Of a stretch of 64,000 nt of DNA, positions 9,031 to 18,423 are shown in pieces. Made by a program: the position numbers and the translations under genes. The stretch's first letter is position 1. The number at the start of each line of letters is the position of its first letter. The notes beneath the pieces were generated by a model. The model searched no databases. It was not told the origin of the DNA and worked only from the letters and a program-made list of their open reading frames with translations. The stretch covers positions 62,001 through 126,000 of the forward strand of contig JAFQTT010000003.1 of the NCBI GenBank assembly GCA_017408885.1, given 5' to 3'. The stretch is from Methanocorpusculum sp. (lineage in GTDB: Archaea; Halobacteriota; Methanomicrobia; Methanomicrobiales; Methanocorpusculaceae).

Positions 9031-9780
9031 TTAACCCAACCCCCACCTCTCCCTCATCTCATCAACCCCACTAACAACCTCCGAAACATCAAACACCCAC
9101 TCCAATCCACCCTCAAACACCCCGGCATCCTCAATCACGCGCCCCTCAAAATCGCACACCAGACTCCGTCCAGGATAATCTACCCCACAAACCGAATCAT
9201 ACCCAATACAATTACACCCAATCACATAGCCCCTATTCTCCAAAGCGCGGGCACGAAGCAGGAGTTCCCAGTCAGCAACGCGAGCTGCAGGCCAGGCTGC
9301 CTGCACAATAACACAGTGTGCACCCAACCGCAGATACTCGCGGAAAACTTCAGGGAACCGCAGATCAAAACAGATGGCACATCCAAACTTCATCCCGCCG
9401 TACTCAAAACAGACAGCATCACTCCCCGAAGAAAACGCACCATCCTCTCCACCAGGTGTGAACAGATGCATCTTCGCATACTCTGCAAGTACCTCTCCTT
9501 CCGGAGATACAACCAGCATCACATTCTGCGGCTTGGCATCATCTCCAGGGCGCTGATAGGAACCGACAATACAGGTCTGATACTCCTTCGCCAGAGAAAT
9601 CCAACGGGCCTTCACGCATTCTGCATCCGCAGCAGAAGCAGCTGGACGCCAACCGGTTGCATACTGCTCGGAGAATATAACCATATCCGCATCAGCTGAT
9701 GCAAGATACTCCGCAGCTCGTGCAAAAGCAGTATCAACATCCTCATACACCTGACTAATCTGGGCACAGCAGATTCGCAT
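9031..9780 (-). CDS. Nitrilase-superfamily carbon-nitrogen hydrolase
   Basis: Amidase of 249 residues with a complete Glu-Lys-Cys triad: E38 in MVIFSEQY, K103 in YAKMHLFTPGGE, and C137 in CAICFDLRFPE. The block order and length match omega-amidase or NIT2-like members, which hydrolyse small amides such as alpha-ketoglutaramate. The actual substrate is not visible. The gene converges on the GT2 gene and is read on its own, with a short TATA-containing gap upstream. Confidence 0.85.
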   Translation of the reverse strand: MRICCAQISQVYEDVDTAFARAAEYLASADADMVIFSEQYATGWRPAASAADAECVKARWISLAKEYQTCIVGSYQRPGDDAKPQNVMLVVSPEGEVLAEYAKMHLFTPGGEDGAFSSGSDAVCFEYGGMKFGCAICFDLRFPEVFREYLRLGAHCVIVQAAWPAARVADWELLLRARALENRGYVIGCNCIGYDSVCGVDYPGRSLVCDFEGRVIEDAGVFEGGLEWVFDVSEVVSGVDEMRERWGLG

Positions 9781-9863
9781 ACTCTTATTCTGTGCGGTTT
9801 ATGGATAAATAAGTGAGGATATCAATCAAGTTCTAAAAAAGTTTTAATCCAACAAAAGAAGGA

Positions 9864-10145
9864 TTATTCCTTCTTGATATGGAGTTTTTCTGCAGCCTTG
9901 CAGGAAGCCTTCTCTGCGATTACTTTGGACTTGTTGGAAACTGCACCAATCCAGACAGTGAAGAGAACTGCAAGAACAGTTACAAAGACAGCGTATCCGA
10001 GCATTGCCGGAATAGTGCTCTGTTCTCCGAAAATCTCTGCAAAAATTGCCTGGATTGCACCGTTCCATGCAAGAGCGGCAACAAGACCGAAAGCTGCAGT
10101 GATTAATGCTGCAAGCTTGTCAATAACATCTACTGAAAGTGCCAT
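9864..10145 (-). CDS. Small DUF5654-type membrane protein
   Basis: 93-residue protein with two membrane segments (about residues 12-34 and 48-72) joined by a short polar loop, ending in a Lys-rich cytoplasmic tail. The opening (VDKLAALITAAFGLVAALAWN-like) resembles the DUF5654 family found in archaea; I recall the family but not a function. It is flanked by the nitrilase gene and the amino-acid ABC operon, with an A/T-rich promoter at about 10150-10190. Confidence 0.6.
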   Translation of the reverse strand: MALSVDVIDKLAALITAAFGLVAALAWNGAIQAIFAEIFGEQSTIPAMLGYAVFVTVLAVLFTVWIGAVSNKSKVIAEKASCKAAEKLHIKKE

Positions 10146-10204
10146 ATTGATACATTAGCGAAGAAACTATTTAAATATAAACGGCTGGATGCAAAAAAAG
10201 AGAG

Positions 10205-10903
10205 TTATTCCTGTTTAGAACCAGAAACTCCGGGGATTGCAAGTTTCTTCTCAAGCTTACCCAGGGCAATGGTCGCGAAGGAGACCAGAATCAGGTAGAA
10301 GATACCAACAGCCGCGAAAGCTTCGAAGTATGCAAAGTACTTTGTTGCAATAATTTTTGCAGCTCCGGTCATCTCGATAACAGTCACCACATATGCAAGG
10401 GATGAGTACTTGATGAGGTAAATGAACTCATTGGAAACACCAGGAAGAGCTCTGCGGAATGCCTGCGGGATTACCACATGAAGAATTGCCTGAATCTTAG
10501 TCATACCAAGAGAACGTGCAGCAAGCATCTGTCCTCCCTTAATCGACTGAAGACCCCCTCTTAAGTACTCGGAGTTGTATGCCGAGTTACACAAAATGAA
10601 ACCGAACAGTGCCGATAGATAAGAACCAAGCACGATACCAATTGAAGGCAAACCAAAGTACAGCAGGAACAGTAAAACCAGAAGCGGACATCCTCTAAAG
10701 AAGATAACATAGAGCTTAGCTAAAGCCTGAAGCGGCTTTGGACCGTAGACACGACATACTGCAATCAGGAAACCTAAGAGGAAACCAAACGGAGCTGTTA
10801 ATGCCACAAGCTGGAGTGTCACCCAAAGGCCGTCAACTAATGCCGGAAGCAGAATGTCTGTCCAGAATGGAATCTGATCGATGATGTACTGTACAATATC
10901 CAT
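10205..10903 (-). CDS. Amino-acid ABC transporter permease (HisM/GlnP type)
   Basis: 232-residue permease with about five membrane segments and the pair of family signatures: a polar-amino-acid type N-terminus (GLWVTLQLVALTAPFGFLLGF) and the EAA loop SLGMTKIQAILHVVIPQAFRRALPG near residues 130-155, which contacts the ATPase. It is the last gene of a three-gene operon; the ATPase gene ends one base before its start. A homologous permease is the first gene, so the channel is probably a heterodimer of the two. A run of seven A residues at 10194-10200 gives a T-run terminator on the minus strand. Confidence 0.88.
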   Translation of the reverse strand: MDIVQYIIDQIPFWTDILLPALVDGLWVTLQLVALTAPFGFLLGFLIAVCRVYGPKPLQALAKLYVIFFRGCPLLVLLFLLYFGLPSIGIVLGSYLSALFGFILCNSAYNSEYLRGGLQSIKGGQMLAARSLGMTKIQAILHVVIPQAFRRALPGVSNEFIYLIKYSSLAYVVTVIEMTGAAKIIATKYFAYFEAFAAVGIFYLILVSFATIALGKLEKKLAIPGVSGSKQE

Positions 10904-10904
10904 G

Positions 10905-11645
10905 TTACTCTTCGCTGTATGCGCCCATGAAAGCTCTCATGCGTTCAAAGGACGGGCTGGTCGGGATATCTTCCGGCTTTCCGCGCTCGATAATCTCTCC
11001 CTTTTCCATTAAGAGAATTTCCGATGCAAAAGAAGTTGCAAACTTCATCTCGTGCGTTACAACAAGACAAGTCATACCCTGTGCAGCAAGCTTTCTCATA
11101 ACCTCCATTACTTCACGCTTGAGTTCAGGATCAAGTGCAGATGTAGGCTCATCGAAAAGCATAACCTCAGGATCCATTGCTAAAGCGCGGGCGATGGATA
11201 CACGCTGAGCCTGACCTCCTGAAAGCTGTGCCGGATAGTGGTCTGCCCAATCCAACATCCCAACACGTTCAAGTTCAAAGAGTGCCTTTTCCCGAGCCTC
11301 CTTCTTGCCCATCTTCTTGACCTTGAGAAGAGCAAGCTCGACGTTTCTGACTGCTGTTAAGTGGTCAAAGAGATTGAAGTTCTGGAAGACCATTCCCATC
11401 TTCTGGCGGTACTCGTTGATTTTTCTTCCAGAGTTTGTGACCTCTTCTCCGTTTAAGTAAACAGAACCTCCGTCAGGCTCGGTTAAAAGATTGATACAGC
11501 GAAGAAGAGTAGACTTTCCAGTTCCCGACGGGCCGATGAAGACCTTCTTCTCTCCAGGATAAACATCAAAGGATACGCCTTTTAAGACCTCGAGGTCTCC
11601 GTAGGTCTTGGTCAGATTTTCAACGCGGAGAATCGGTTCGGTCAT
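10905..11645 (-). CDS. Amino-acid ABC transporter ATP-binding protein (GlnQ/HisP type)
   Basis: 246-residue ABC ATPase with Walker A GPSGTGKST (residues 38-46), signature LSGGQAQRV (141-149), Walker B VMLFDEP (about 161) and the H-loop VVTHEM. Sequence character fits the polar amino-acid uptake family. Its start overlaps the stop of the upstream permease gene by four bases, indicating translational coupling. It energises the two permeases on either side. No solute-binding protein is encoded nearby. Confidence 0.92.
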   Translation of the reverse strand: MTEPILRVENLTKTYGDLEVLKGVSFDVYPGEKKVFIGPSGTGKSTLLRCINLLTEPDGGSVYLNGEEVTNSGRKINEYRQKMGMVFQNFNLFDHLTAVRNVELALLKVKKMGKKEAREKALFELERVGMLDWADHYPAQLSGGQAQRVSIARALAMDPEVMLFDEPTSALDPELKREVMEVMRKLAAQGMTCLVVTHEMKFATSFASEILLMEKGEIIERGKPEDIPTSPSFERMRAFMGAYSEE

Positions 11646-12322
11646 GCCTCGCCTCCTTCAGGACCAAGTCCCGGGATGTGGGTCTTCTTTTCAATAAACT
11701 GGATTAACATCATACCACCGTAGTTGAGCAGGATAAACATAATTGCGCAGGACATGTAAAGGAGCATTGGTTCTCCGGTTCTTGAGATAACCTGCGCAGT
11801 TCTGGTTAAGAGTTCAGCAACACCGATAACGTATGCTACTGATGAGTCGGTTAATAAAACCGGATATTCATTTGACCAGCCCGGAAGTGAGAGGCGCAGA
11901 GTCTGCGGAAGAATGATAGAGCGGATTGCCTGCCACTTGGTCATTCCAAGAGAACGGGCGGCAAGCATCTGTCCTGAGGCAATCGACTCAATTGCTCCGC
12001 GGAAAATCTGCGACTGATATGCAGCACTTCGCATTCCAAGAACAGTTACAGCTACAAAGAATGCCGGGACGTCAAGCCCCATGAACGGGAATAGGGCAAA
12101 GTAGAACAGGAATAAGAGGACAATATTTGGAAGGCCGCGGAAGAACCAGACATAAACCCCAACGAGTTTCTTGATTACCTTCGGACCGTAAACCTGCCCC
12201 ATGGTTAATACAATTCCGCAGACGAAGCCGATAAAAAGAGACAGAGCTACTAAAAGAAGGGTTACAAGTACACCTTCGAGCAGATAGCCTGCCGAGTTTG
12301 TCAATGCGGAAATATCAATCAT
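11642..12322 (-). CDS. Amino-acid ABC transporter permease, first gene of the operon
   Basis: 226-residue permease paralogous to the one at 10205, with five predicted membrane segments and the EAA loop SLGMTKWQAIRSIILPQTLRLSLPG near residues 128-152. The start at 12322 is the first ATG after the promoter region. Substrate cannot be inferred beyond polar amino acids. The operon order permease-ATPase-permease without a binding protein means a partner must be encoded elsewhere or be missing. Confidence 0.87.
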   Translation of the reverse strand: MIDISALTNSAGYLLEGVLVTLLLVALSLFIGFVCGIVLTMGQVYGPKVIKKLVGVYVWFFRGLPNIVLLFLFYFALFPFMGLDVPAFFVAVTVLGMRSAAYQSQIFRGAIESIASGQMLAARSLGMTKWQAIRSIILPQTLRLSLPGWSNEYPVLLTDSSVAYVIGVAELLTRTAQVISRTGEPMLLYMSCAIMFILLNYGGMMLIQFIEKKTHIPGLGPEGGEA

Positions 12323-12383
12323 GAGGAAAATCCTGTAGTTCTGCCAATACTATTCGCAGTCATAGGACAAAAAAGTGTGTGGA

Positions 12384-15300
12384 TTAAACTGCTTTCCACA
12401 CGCCGTTTTCTTCTGCAATAAGTCCTGATGCAGAAGCGGCAGCAATTCCTGCCTCAACGCGCTGTTTTACCTGAGATGTGGCCTTGAATCCAAGAGATGC
12501 AGCAGTCTGTTTTACCAGATCAGACATAGGTGTTGAAAACTGTTTTTCAAGGACGATTCTTGCGGCAAGTCCTATTTCCTCTAAGGAAACGTCTGCAATT
12601 GACCACTTGCCTGCACGCTCACGGGCTGAAAATTCGCCGCCTGTAAGTGAGTAGAATTTTTCAGCATCGCGCGTCAGTGTTCCTTCAGCAACAGAAGCCT
12701 CAGCAAGGTTTGCAATACGCTCCTTGATTGCCGCAGTCATTCTTGGAACAGAACCAAGTTCTTTGACGCGGGCGATTAAGAGTGCTTCAGAAATCGGACC
12801 TTCGGCTTTTACAATCTCAACAAGGGCAGTCTGAAGTATGGAATCCTGAACCGATGCAAACTGGTTGTAGCTTTGAAGAACACAACTGTCACAGCAGACA
12901 TACGGCACGAAGCATTTTCCAGATGAAACAGACTCAGCAGGGACTGATACTTCCTCAGGTTCCTCAGAGACATCAATCTCTTCTGACTCTTCAGCCTCTT
13001 CTTCGAAGACAGGAATTTCCGGTTCAACCGATAACTTAAGCGGTTCTTTCTTTGCGGCTTCCTCGAGGAAGTCCAGAAGCACTTTGGTGCAGGATGCAGG
13101 ATGCTGGAACCATTCCGGAGACCAGATGCGAATCAGATTCCATCCAAGCCCTTCTAAGACCTGACCGCGGAGGCGGTCACGGTCGCGGGCATCTGAAGCA
13201 GACCAGTAGAACGGACCGTCGCATAGAATTCCAGCCATGTAGACACCTCCCATTTCCGGATGGAGAACAGCCAGGTCAATCCTGAATCCTGCGCATCCAA
13301 CATTTCGGGCGACAGAGTATCCTTTGTCCTCTAACATGCGTGCGACCGTTTCAGGGAAAAGGTCAGCAACATCAGGGCTTATGTCCTCGCCAGAAGCAAG
13401 CGGGGCAGCGTTTCTTGTCTCGGCATATGTCAGGAATGCTGAAAGTGCTGCAACTCCATCAGGTGTGTCAGAGTCAACAGGTAAGTCATAGCCTCTGAAG
13501 TTTGCAAAGACAACACATCTCTCGCGGGCACGTGTGATTAAAACATTCAGACGTCTCTCGCCTCCGGTCTGATTCAGCGGACCGAAGTTTTTCGAGAGAC
13601 GGTGATTCTCATCAAATCCATATCCGATTGAGATAAGCATCGTATCACGCTCATCACCCTGAACGGTTTCTAAGTTCTTGACAAAGAAGTGCTCTCCGTT
13701 TTCTGGACGCATGAGTGCTTCAACATCCGGATTGTCGCGGAGAAGAAGATCTACTTCTCTTCTGATAAGCTCCTGCTGACGGGTGGAGAAGGTTGCAACT
13801 CCCAAAGTCTTCTTAGGGAATCTACAGTAGTAGTCAATAACTGCTTCTGCAACCGCTTTGGCTTCACCACGGTTTACTCCTGCTTTTCCGCGCTCGTAAA
13901 CTGAATCCTCAACATGGACAAACGAAAGACCAACATCGTCTGTGTCATGCATCGGAGACGGGAATACCTGAAGTGTTCCGTCATAGAACTCCGCGTTGGA
14001 GACGGCAATCAGAGATTCATGTCTTGAGCGGTAGTGCCAGCGGAGCCGTTTGGTGACAAACGACTGCTTGCAGACATGGAGCAGGCTTTCCATATCAGTG
14101 ATACCAGCAGTACTTTCCTCTTCTTCATCACTTTCTTCTCCTCCAATCTGGTCGAAGAAAGTGGTCGGCGGAAGCTGACGGGAATCTCCCATAACAACCA
14201 ACTGCCGTCCGCGCATCAGTGCCCCCAAGGCGTCTTCCGGTTTGACCTGACTTGCCTCGTCGAAGATGATGATGTCAAACATCACAGAACGCGGATCCAG
14301 ATACTGCGCAATGGATAAGGGGCTCATCATAAAGCACGGCTTAATTTTCTGGATAAGGGAGCCGGACTTGGTCATCAGAGAGCGAATCGACATGTGACCG
14401 CGCTTTCTGTTGAACTCACCGGTTAAAACTCCCATTTCAGACTCGCGGGAAGCGCCGGTGAAGAGTTCCGGAATATTTCCATCCAGAATCTGCACGAGAC
14501 GTTTTGCGTTGGAGGATACCATCTGCAAATCGAACTCCCTGAATGCCGCGATTTTCTGTTCATGCGGCATCTGAGAGAAGTGGGCAAGGATTGGACGCTG
14601 CTGGTATGCCTCTTTGAGGAGTGCATCGGCATAGCCGGTTAAGAATGCCGGAATCAGCGCATCATGATCAATCTTGTCCGTCATGATGAGCGGAAGAATC
14701 TGAGCTGCCGCAGTTCCGGCACAAACTTCAGCATAGGAGAGGAACTTGCTCCATTCCTCAAGACGGTCAATCTCAGTAATCCAGACATCAGCCGTGCGTC
14801 TCATCTGGGAGAAAGTGATATCCTCTGATACCTCATAGATTCCAAGTCTTTCGAAGAGGAGAGCTGACTCTTCACTGTGTGCCTTTGCCGCTGCCTCGAG
14901 TTCTGCGAAAAGACCAGCCATAACATCTGGCCCAAGCGTTCCGTCGGCGATATGCATGACTGTCTGCTCAGTGATTAAGCCCTCGGCAATCATGGTACGG
15001 ATTGCCAATACCCAGTTGCGATACTCAAAGAGAACAGAAGCATCTGTATCCTCTCCATCCCAAACCGGTTCAAAAAGTGAGCGGTAGCTCCGCTCCTCAG
15101 ACAGCCAGCCGTCTCTGTCTGTCAGATAGTTTCTTGCCTCTTTCAAATCGGAAAGAATCACAGCATCTGTAGGAAGAGATCCGCCATAGTAACTGCGCAG
15201 CTCTTCTTTGAGGCGCTTGAAGTCTCCGGAGAAAAGTTTGCTTATCACGTTCTTTTCCGAGTACTTCATGAACTCGGAGTAGAGGCGTGCAGGGTTTCTG

Positions 15301-17087
15301 TCGAAAATCTCAGGAGTGAAGATACCAAGCAGTTTCCGGCGGGTTTCGGAGAGCTTTTTCATGCGGGAAATCAGCCTGTCAACCGCTTCCGTGTTGTCCC
15401 ACAAGCGGTTGGATAAAATCTCAGGGGTTGCAGTGAACTCTGAAGTAAGCGAGCGGCAGATTTCCATCATAAGCGGGATATCAGTTTCGCTGTGCGGAAG
15501 CGGAATACCTGCAACATCAGATACTGCACGCATCGCACATACCAGCTGTTCAACTCCGTCACGGTAAGCCACAGTCAGGTCATGAATCTCGTCACGGTCT
15601 GACGGAAGAATCATGCCCGGTCTTGTCTCTGCCCATGGATGGGATGATAAAGTTTCTCCGTCTTTCAGGATTGACGGAAGGTATGACTCGATGTCTGCCA
15701 ATGCAGATACTGCTGCCTGATAGTCCTCAGGCGTGATTGCTGAGGCATTTTCAACTGCCACCTTCGGCAGGCGGTAGTTCTGTCTGCCAGGACTGCTCTC
15801 AAACTCGTAGCGGTACTGCTCGCGGATTCCAAAAAGGTCATACGGAGAGAAGCCGCATGCACCAATCGGCTCACGCAGCTCACTGCAGTATCCGGAAAGC
15901 TCGGTCTTTAAGGCATCGATTTTTGTAGTATCACAGACCTCTGCTGCAGGGGATGTCGGATGCTGAATGCAGCGCTCAAGCTCTCTGATGAACTCAACCT
16001 TTTTTGCGGTCTGGCTGTGAAGCTCTAAGCAGAATCTGGATAGTCCTGCGCCGTCAAGTCTGCGTTTTACAACCTCTAATGCCGCCATCTTTTCGCTTAC
16101 GAAAAGAACAGTCTTTCCTGCCGCAAGCATCTCGGCAATCATATTTGCAATGGTCTGGCTTTTTCCAGTACCCGGAGGTCCTTCGACCACCAGGTTTTTG
16201 CCAGCCTTTGCCTCGCGGATTACAGCAAGCTGCGAGGAATCAGCATCAACGATGTTGAAGCATTCACCAGTTTGCGGCAGGTCAGCAGTTTCTGCCGGAG
16301 CTTCTGTTGGGTTGAAGATGGAGTCAATTAACGGATTCTCTTCGATTGAAAAGTCCTCTCCCCAGCTTGCAGGGTCGAGGTCTTTGAACATGACATACTT
16401 CTTGAAGCTGAAGAGGTCAAGCACAATCTCAGGACAGAGCGTCCAGCCTTTTGATTTGATGGTTTCTTCGACCGCGTCAAAGAATGCACCAACTTCAGCC
16501 GCAGTATCAGGGTGTCCAAGGTCTGGAAGTTCTATGCCCTGCTCGGCAAATTTGGCAGACAGTGAAAGAGAGACAACAGGATCTTCGCCTGTCCAGCGCA
16601 GGGTGTAGTTTTCTTTGATTTTCTGACGTTCAAGGTCAACAGGCAGTAAGAGAAGCGGAGCTTTCAATTGCTTGGAGGACTCGTTTTCTGTCCACTGAAC
16701 AAAACCAAGTGCCAGGTAGAGTGTTGGGTATCCCTGCTCTTCGAATACGGTGCGGCTTTTGTTCTGGAGACTGTAGAGTTTCTTTCGAAGCTCAATATCG
16801 GTATATGGGGTGGCCAGAGTGGAGTCTGTATTCTTTGAGCTTTTCGAGAAGATTGGATATTTCCAGATATTTTTCTCTTCGGGAGCAGACGAAGTGTCCT
16901 TTTCTCCCGGGTGGAACTTCATGCCTTTCTCATCCAGGATGAGTGTGTTATATATCCCGGCCAGGTTGGATTCGATAATCTCTATTGACCTCGCGGCAGA
17001 GGGTTTGTAGTTTAGGAGATTGTTTCGAAGTGTCAGGTCGAGCAGGCGGTTTCGCAGTTCCTCCAAATCTGATGTGCCTGTTGTCAT
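12384..17087 (-). CDS. Giant DUF4011-type superfamily 1 helicase with C-terminal nuclease-like and DUF3320-like domains
   Basis: 1567-residue protein. The N-terminal 250 residues look like DUF4011 (LRNRLLDLTLRNNLLNY at 11-27). A Upf1-like SF1 helicase follows: Walker A GPPGTGKS at 303-310, a long helical insert to about residue 900, then the DEAS Walker B (IIFDEASQVKPEDA), GDSRQLPPT and a motif V/VI block ending LNVLITRARERCVVF. Near residue 1260 lies a Vsr/MTES_1575-like endonuclease fold (FRIDLAVLHP, then LRGQVLEGLGWNLIRIWSPEW). The C-terminus resembles DUF3320. Similar DUF4011-helicase-nuclease proteins (Hhe, as I recall it) have been reported as single-gene antiphage systems; defence is inference here. 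It is monocistronic. Confidence 0.8.
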   Translation of the reverse strand: MTTGTSDLEELRNRLLDLTLRNNLLNYKPSAARSIEIIESNLAGIYNTLILDEKGMKFHPGEKDTSSAPEEKNIWKYPIFSKSSKNTDSTLATPYTDIELRKKLYSLQNKSRTVFEEQGYPTLYLALGFVQWTENESSKQLKAPLLLLPVDLERQKIKENYTLRWTGEDPVVSLSLSAKFAEQGIELPDLGHPDTAAEVGAFFDAVEETIKSKGWTLCPEIVLDLFSFKKYVMFKDLDPASWGEDFSIEENPLIDSIFNPTEAPAETADLPQTGECFNIVDADSSQLAVIREAKAGKNLVVEGPPGTGKSQTIANMIAEMLAAGKTVLFVSEKMAALEVVKRRLDGAGLSRFCLELHSQTAKKVEFIRELERCIQHPTSPAAEVCDTTKIDALKTELSGYCSELREPIGACGFSPYDLFGIREQYRYEFESSPGRQNYRLPKVAVENASAITPEDYQAAVSALADIESYLPSILKDGETLSSHPWAETRPGMILPSDRDEIHDLTVAYRDGVEQLVCAMRAVSDVAGIPLPHSETDIPLMMEICRSLTSEFTATPEILSNRLWDNTEAVDRLISRMKKLSETRRKLLGIFTPEIFDRNPARLYSEFMKYSEKNVISKLFSGDFKRLKEELRSYYGGSLPTDAVILSDLKEARNYLTDRDGWLSEERSYRSLFEPVWDGEDTDASVLFEYRNWVLAIRTMIAEGLITEQTVMHIADGTLGPDVMAGLFAELEAAAKAHSEESALLFERLGIYEVSEDITFSQMRRTADVWITEIDRLEEWSKFLSYAEVCAGTAAAQILPLIMTDKIDHDALIPAFLTGYADALLKEAYQQRPILAHFSQMPHEQKIAAFREFDLQMVSSNAKRLVQILDGNIPELFTGASRESEMGVLTGEFNRKRGHMSIRSLMTKSGSLIQKIKPCFMMSPLSIAQYLDPRSVMFDIIIFDEASQVKPEDALGALMRGRQLVVMGDSRQLPPTTFFDQIGGEESDEEEESTAGITDMESLLHVCKQSFVTKRLRWHYRSRHESLIAVSNAEFYDGTLQVFPSPMHDTDDVGLSFVHVEDSVYERGKAGVNRGEAKAVAEAVIDYYCRFPKKTLGVATFSTRQQELIRREVDLLLRDNPDVEALMRPENGEHFFVKNLETVQGDERDTMLISIGYGFDENHRLSKNFGPLNQTGGERRLNVLITRARERCVVFANFRGYDLPVDSDTPDGVAALSAFLTYAETRNAAPLASGEDISPDVADLFPETVARMLEDKGYSVARNVGCAGFRIDLAVLHPEMGGVYMAGILCDGPFYWSASDARDRDRLRGQVLEGLGWNLIRIWSPEWFQHPASCTKVLLDFLEEAAKKEPLKLSVEPEIPVFEEEAEESEEIDVSEEPEEVSVPAESVSSGKCFVPYVCCDSCVLQSYNQFASVQDSILQTALVEIVKAEGPISEALLIARVKELGSVPRMTAAIKERIANLAEASVAEGTLTRDAEKFYSLTGGEFSARERAGKWSIADVSLEEIGLAARIVLEKQFSTPMSDLVKQTAASLGFKATSQVKQRVEAGIAAASASGLIAEENGVWKAV

Positions 17088-17184
17088 TGTGTACTATATG
17101 GGTGGGGATAGCATTAGTTCTTTTTGGCTGTACTATGCAACCCCATCACTGCGTTTATCCCTCCTCCCCGCCAATATATACCAC

Positions 17185-18423
17185 ATGAAGTTTTCACGGG
17201 AAATCGAACTTCGCGGTCACATCGTTGACTCAGGAATCTTAGCCAAAGTAATGGACTTAGTCGTTGAATACAACGGCGACTTCGATACCGAAGAATTCAG
17301 CCTCGGCAGACAGAAAACCGACCCGAGTTACGCAAAGATGAAAATCGGAGCTGAAACCGAAGAACAGCTCAGTCAGCTCATCAGCGAACTCAGACGTGTT
17401 GGAGCACTCGTTATCGGAGAAGAAGAAGTATCAGTTGCAACAGTTACCAGAGCAAAAGTAGCTCCCGAAGGATTCTACTCAACAACCAACCACCCAACCC
17501 ACATCCACTTCAACGACACCTGGATTCCCGTTGAAAACATGAAGATGGATGCCTTAATCGTAGTCGACAAAAAGAATATGAAAGCCAAATGTCTCGTGCA
17601 GGGAAAACTCATGCCCGGAGACACCGTTGTCGTCGGCGAAGAAGGTGTCCGCGTTGATTTCCCCGAACGCCCGCGTGAGATGGGTGTATTCGAGTTTATG
17701 GGAGGGGACGTCTCGTCTGAACGTCCAAGTCTGACGCTCATTCGCAGAGCTGCAGCCGAAATTCTTCAGATGAAGAAGAACGGCAAAAAGGTCGCCTTAG
17801 TCGGAGGGCCTGCCATCATCCACAGCGGAGCATCTGATGCTGTTGCCGCTATGATTCGCGAAGGATACATCGACCTCCTCTTTGCCGGAAATGCGCTTGC
17901 AGTCCACGATTTAGAGCACAACATCTTCGGAACATCTCTCGGCATGAATCTCAAAACCGGAGAGCTCATGACCGGCGGTCACCGTCATCACCTCTATACC
18001 ATCAATAAAATCATGGAGGCAGGCTCAATTTATGCAGCCGTACAGTCAGGCCTTGTCACCGGAGGTATCATGTATGAGTGTATCAAAAACGATGTGCCGT
18101 TTGTTCTGGCAGGCTCAATCAGAGATGACGGACCGCTTCCAGATGTCATCCAGAACACAATTCAGGCTCAGGACGAGATGAGAAAGTACATCGTCGACCC
18201 GGACCTTGGAATGATGCTCATGGTAGCAACGCTTCTCCACTCAATTGCTGTCGGAAACCTCCTGCCATCTCATGTCAAAACCATTTGCGTTGACATCAAT
18301 CCGGCATCGGTTACCAAACTCATGGACAGAGGAACCTCGCAGGCCATCGGAATGGTAAGCGATGCAGGAATATTCCTGCCGAGCCTCCTTGAAGCACTCC
18401 ACGAGCTGGAAGCGGAGGAGTAA
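17185..18423 (+). CDS. TIGR00300/LOR-SDH-type protein, probable archaeal ornithine cyclodeaminase
   Basis: 412-residue protein that begins MKFSREIELRGHIVDSG, typical of the archaeal TIGR00300 family (LOR/SDH conserved region). The N-terminal half is an ACT-like/AgrE-type region; the C-terminal half contains a Rossmann-like segment (VALVGGPAIIHSGASDAV near residue 195) and NALAVHDLEHNIFGTSLG. Archaeal members have been described as ornithine cyclodeaminases making proline; that is recalled family knowledge. The frame is open further upstream, but the ATG at 17185 gives the family N-terminus. Its stop overlaps the start of the aldo/keto reductase gene (TAATG). Confidence 0.78.
   Translation: MKFSREIELRGHIVDSGILAKVMDLVVEYNGDFDTEEFSLGRQKTDPSYAKMKIGAETEEQLSQLISELRRVGALVIGEEEVSVATVTRAKVAPEGFYSTTNHPTHIHFNDTWIPVENMKMDALIVVDKKNMKAKCLVQGKLMPGDTVVVGEEGVRVDFPERPREMGVFEFMGGDVSSERPSLTLIRRAAAEILQMKKNGKKVALVGGPAIIHSGASDAVAAMIREGYIDLLFAGNALAVHDLEHNIFGTSLGMNLKTGELMTGGHRHHLYTINKIMEAGSIYAAVQSGLVTGGIMYECIKNDVPFVLAGSIRDDGPLPDVIQNTIQAQDEMRKYIVDPDLGMMLMVATLLHSIAVGNLLPSHVKTICVDINPASVTKLMDRGTSQAIGMVSDAGIFLPSLLEALHELEAEE

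Noticed and set aside
16150-16608. Open frame of 152 codons opposite the helicase gene
   Set aside because: Antisense to the coding frame of a conserved 1567-residue protein, with no promoter or family motif; a codon-bias shadow.
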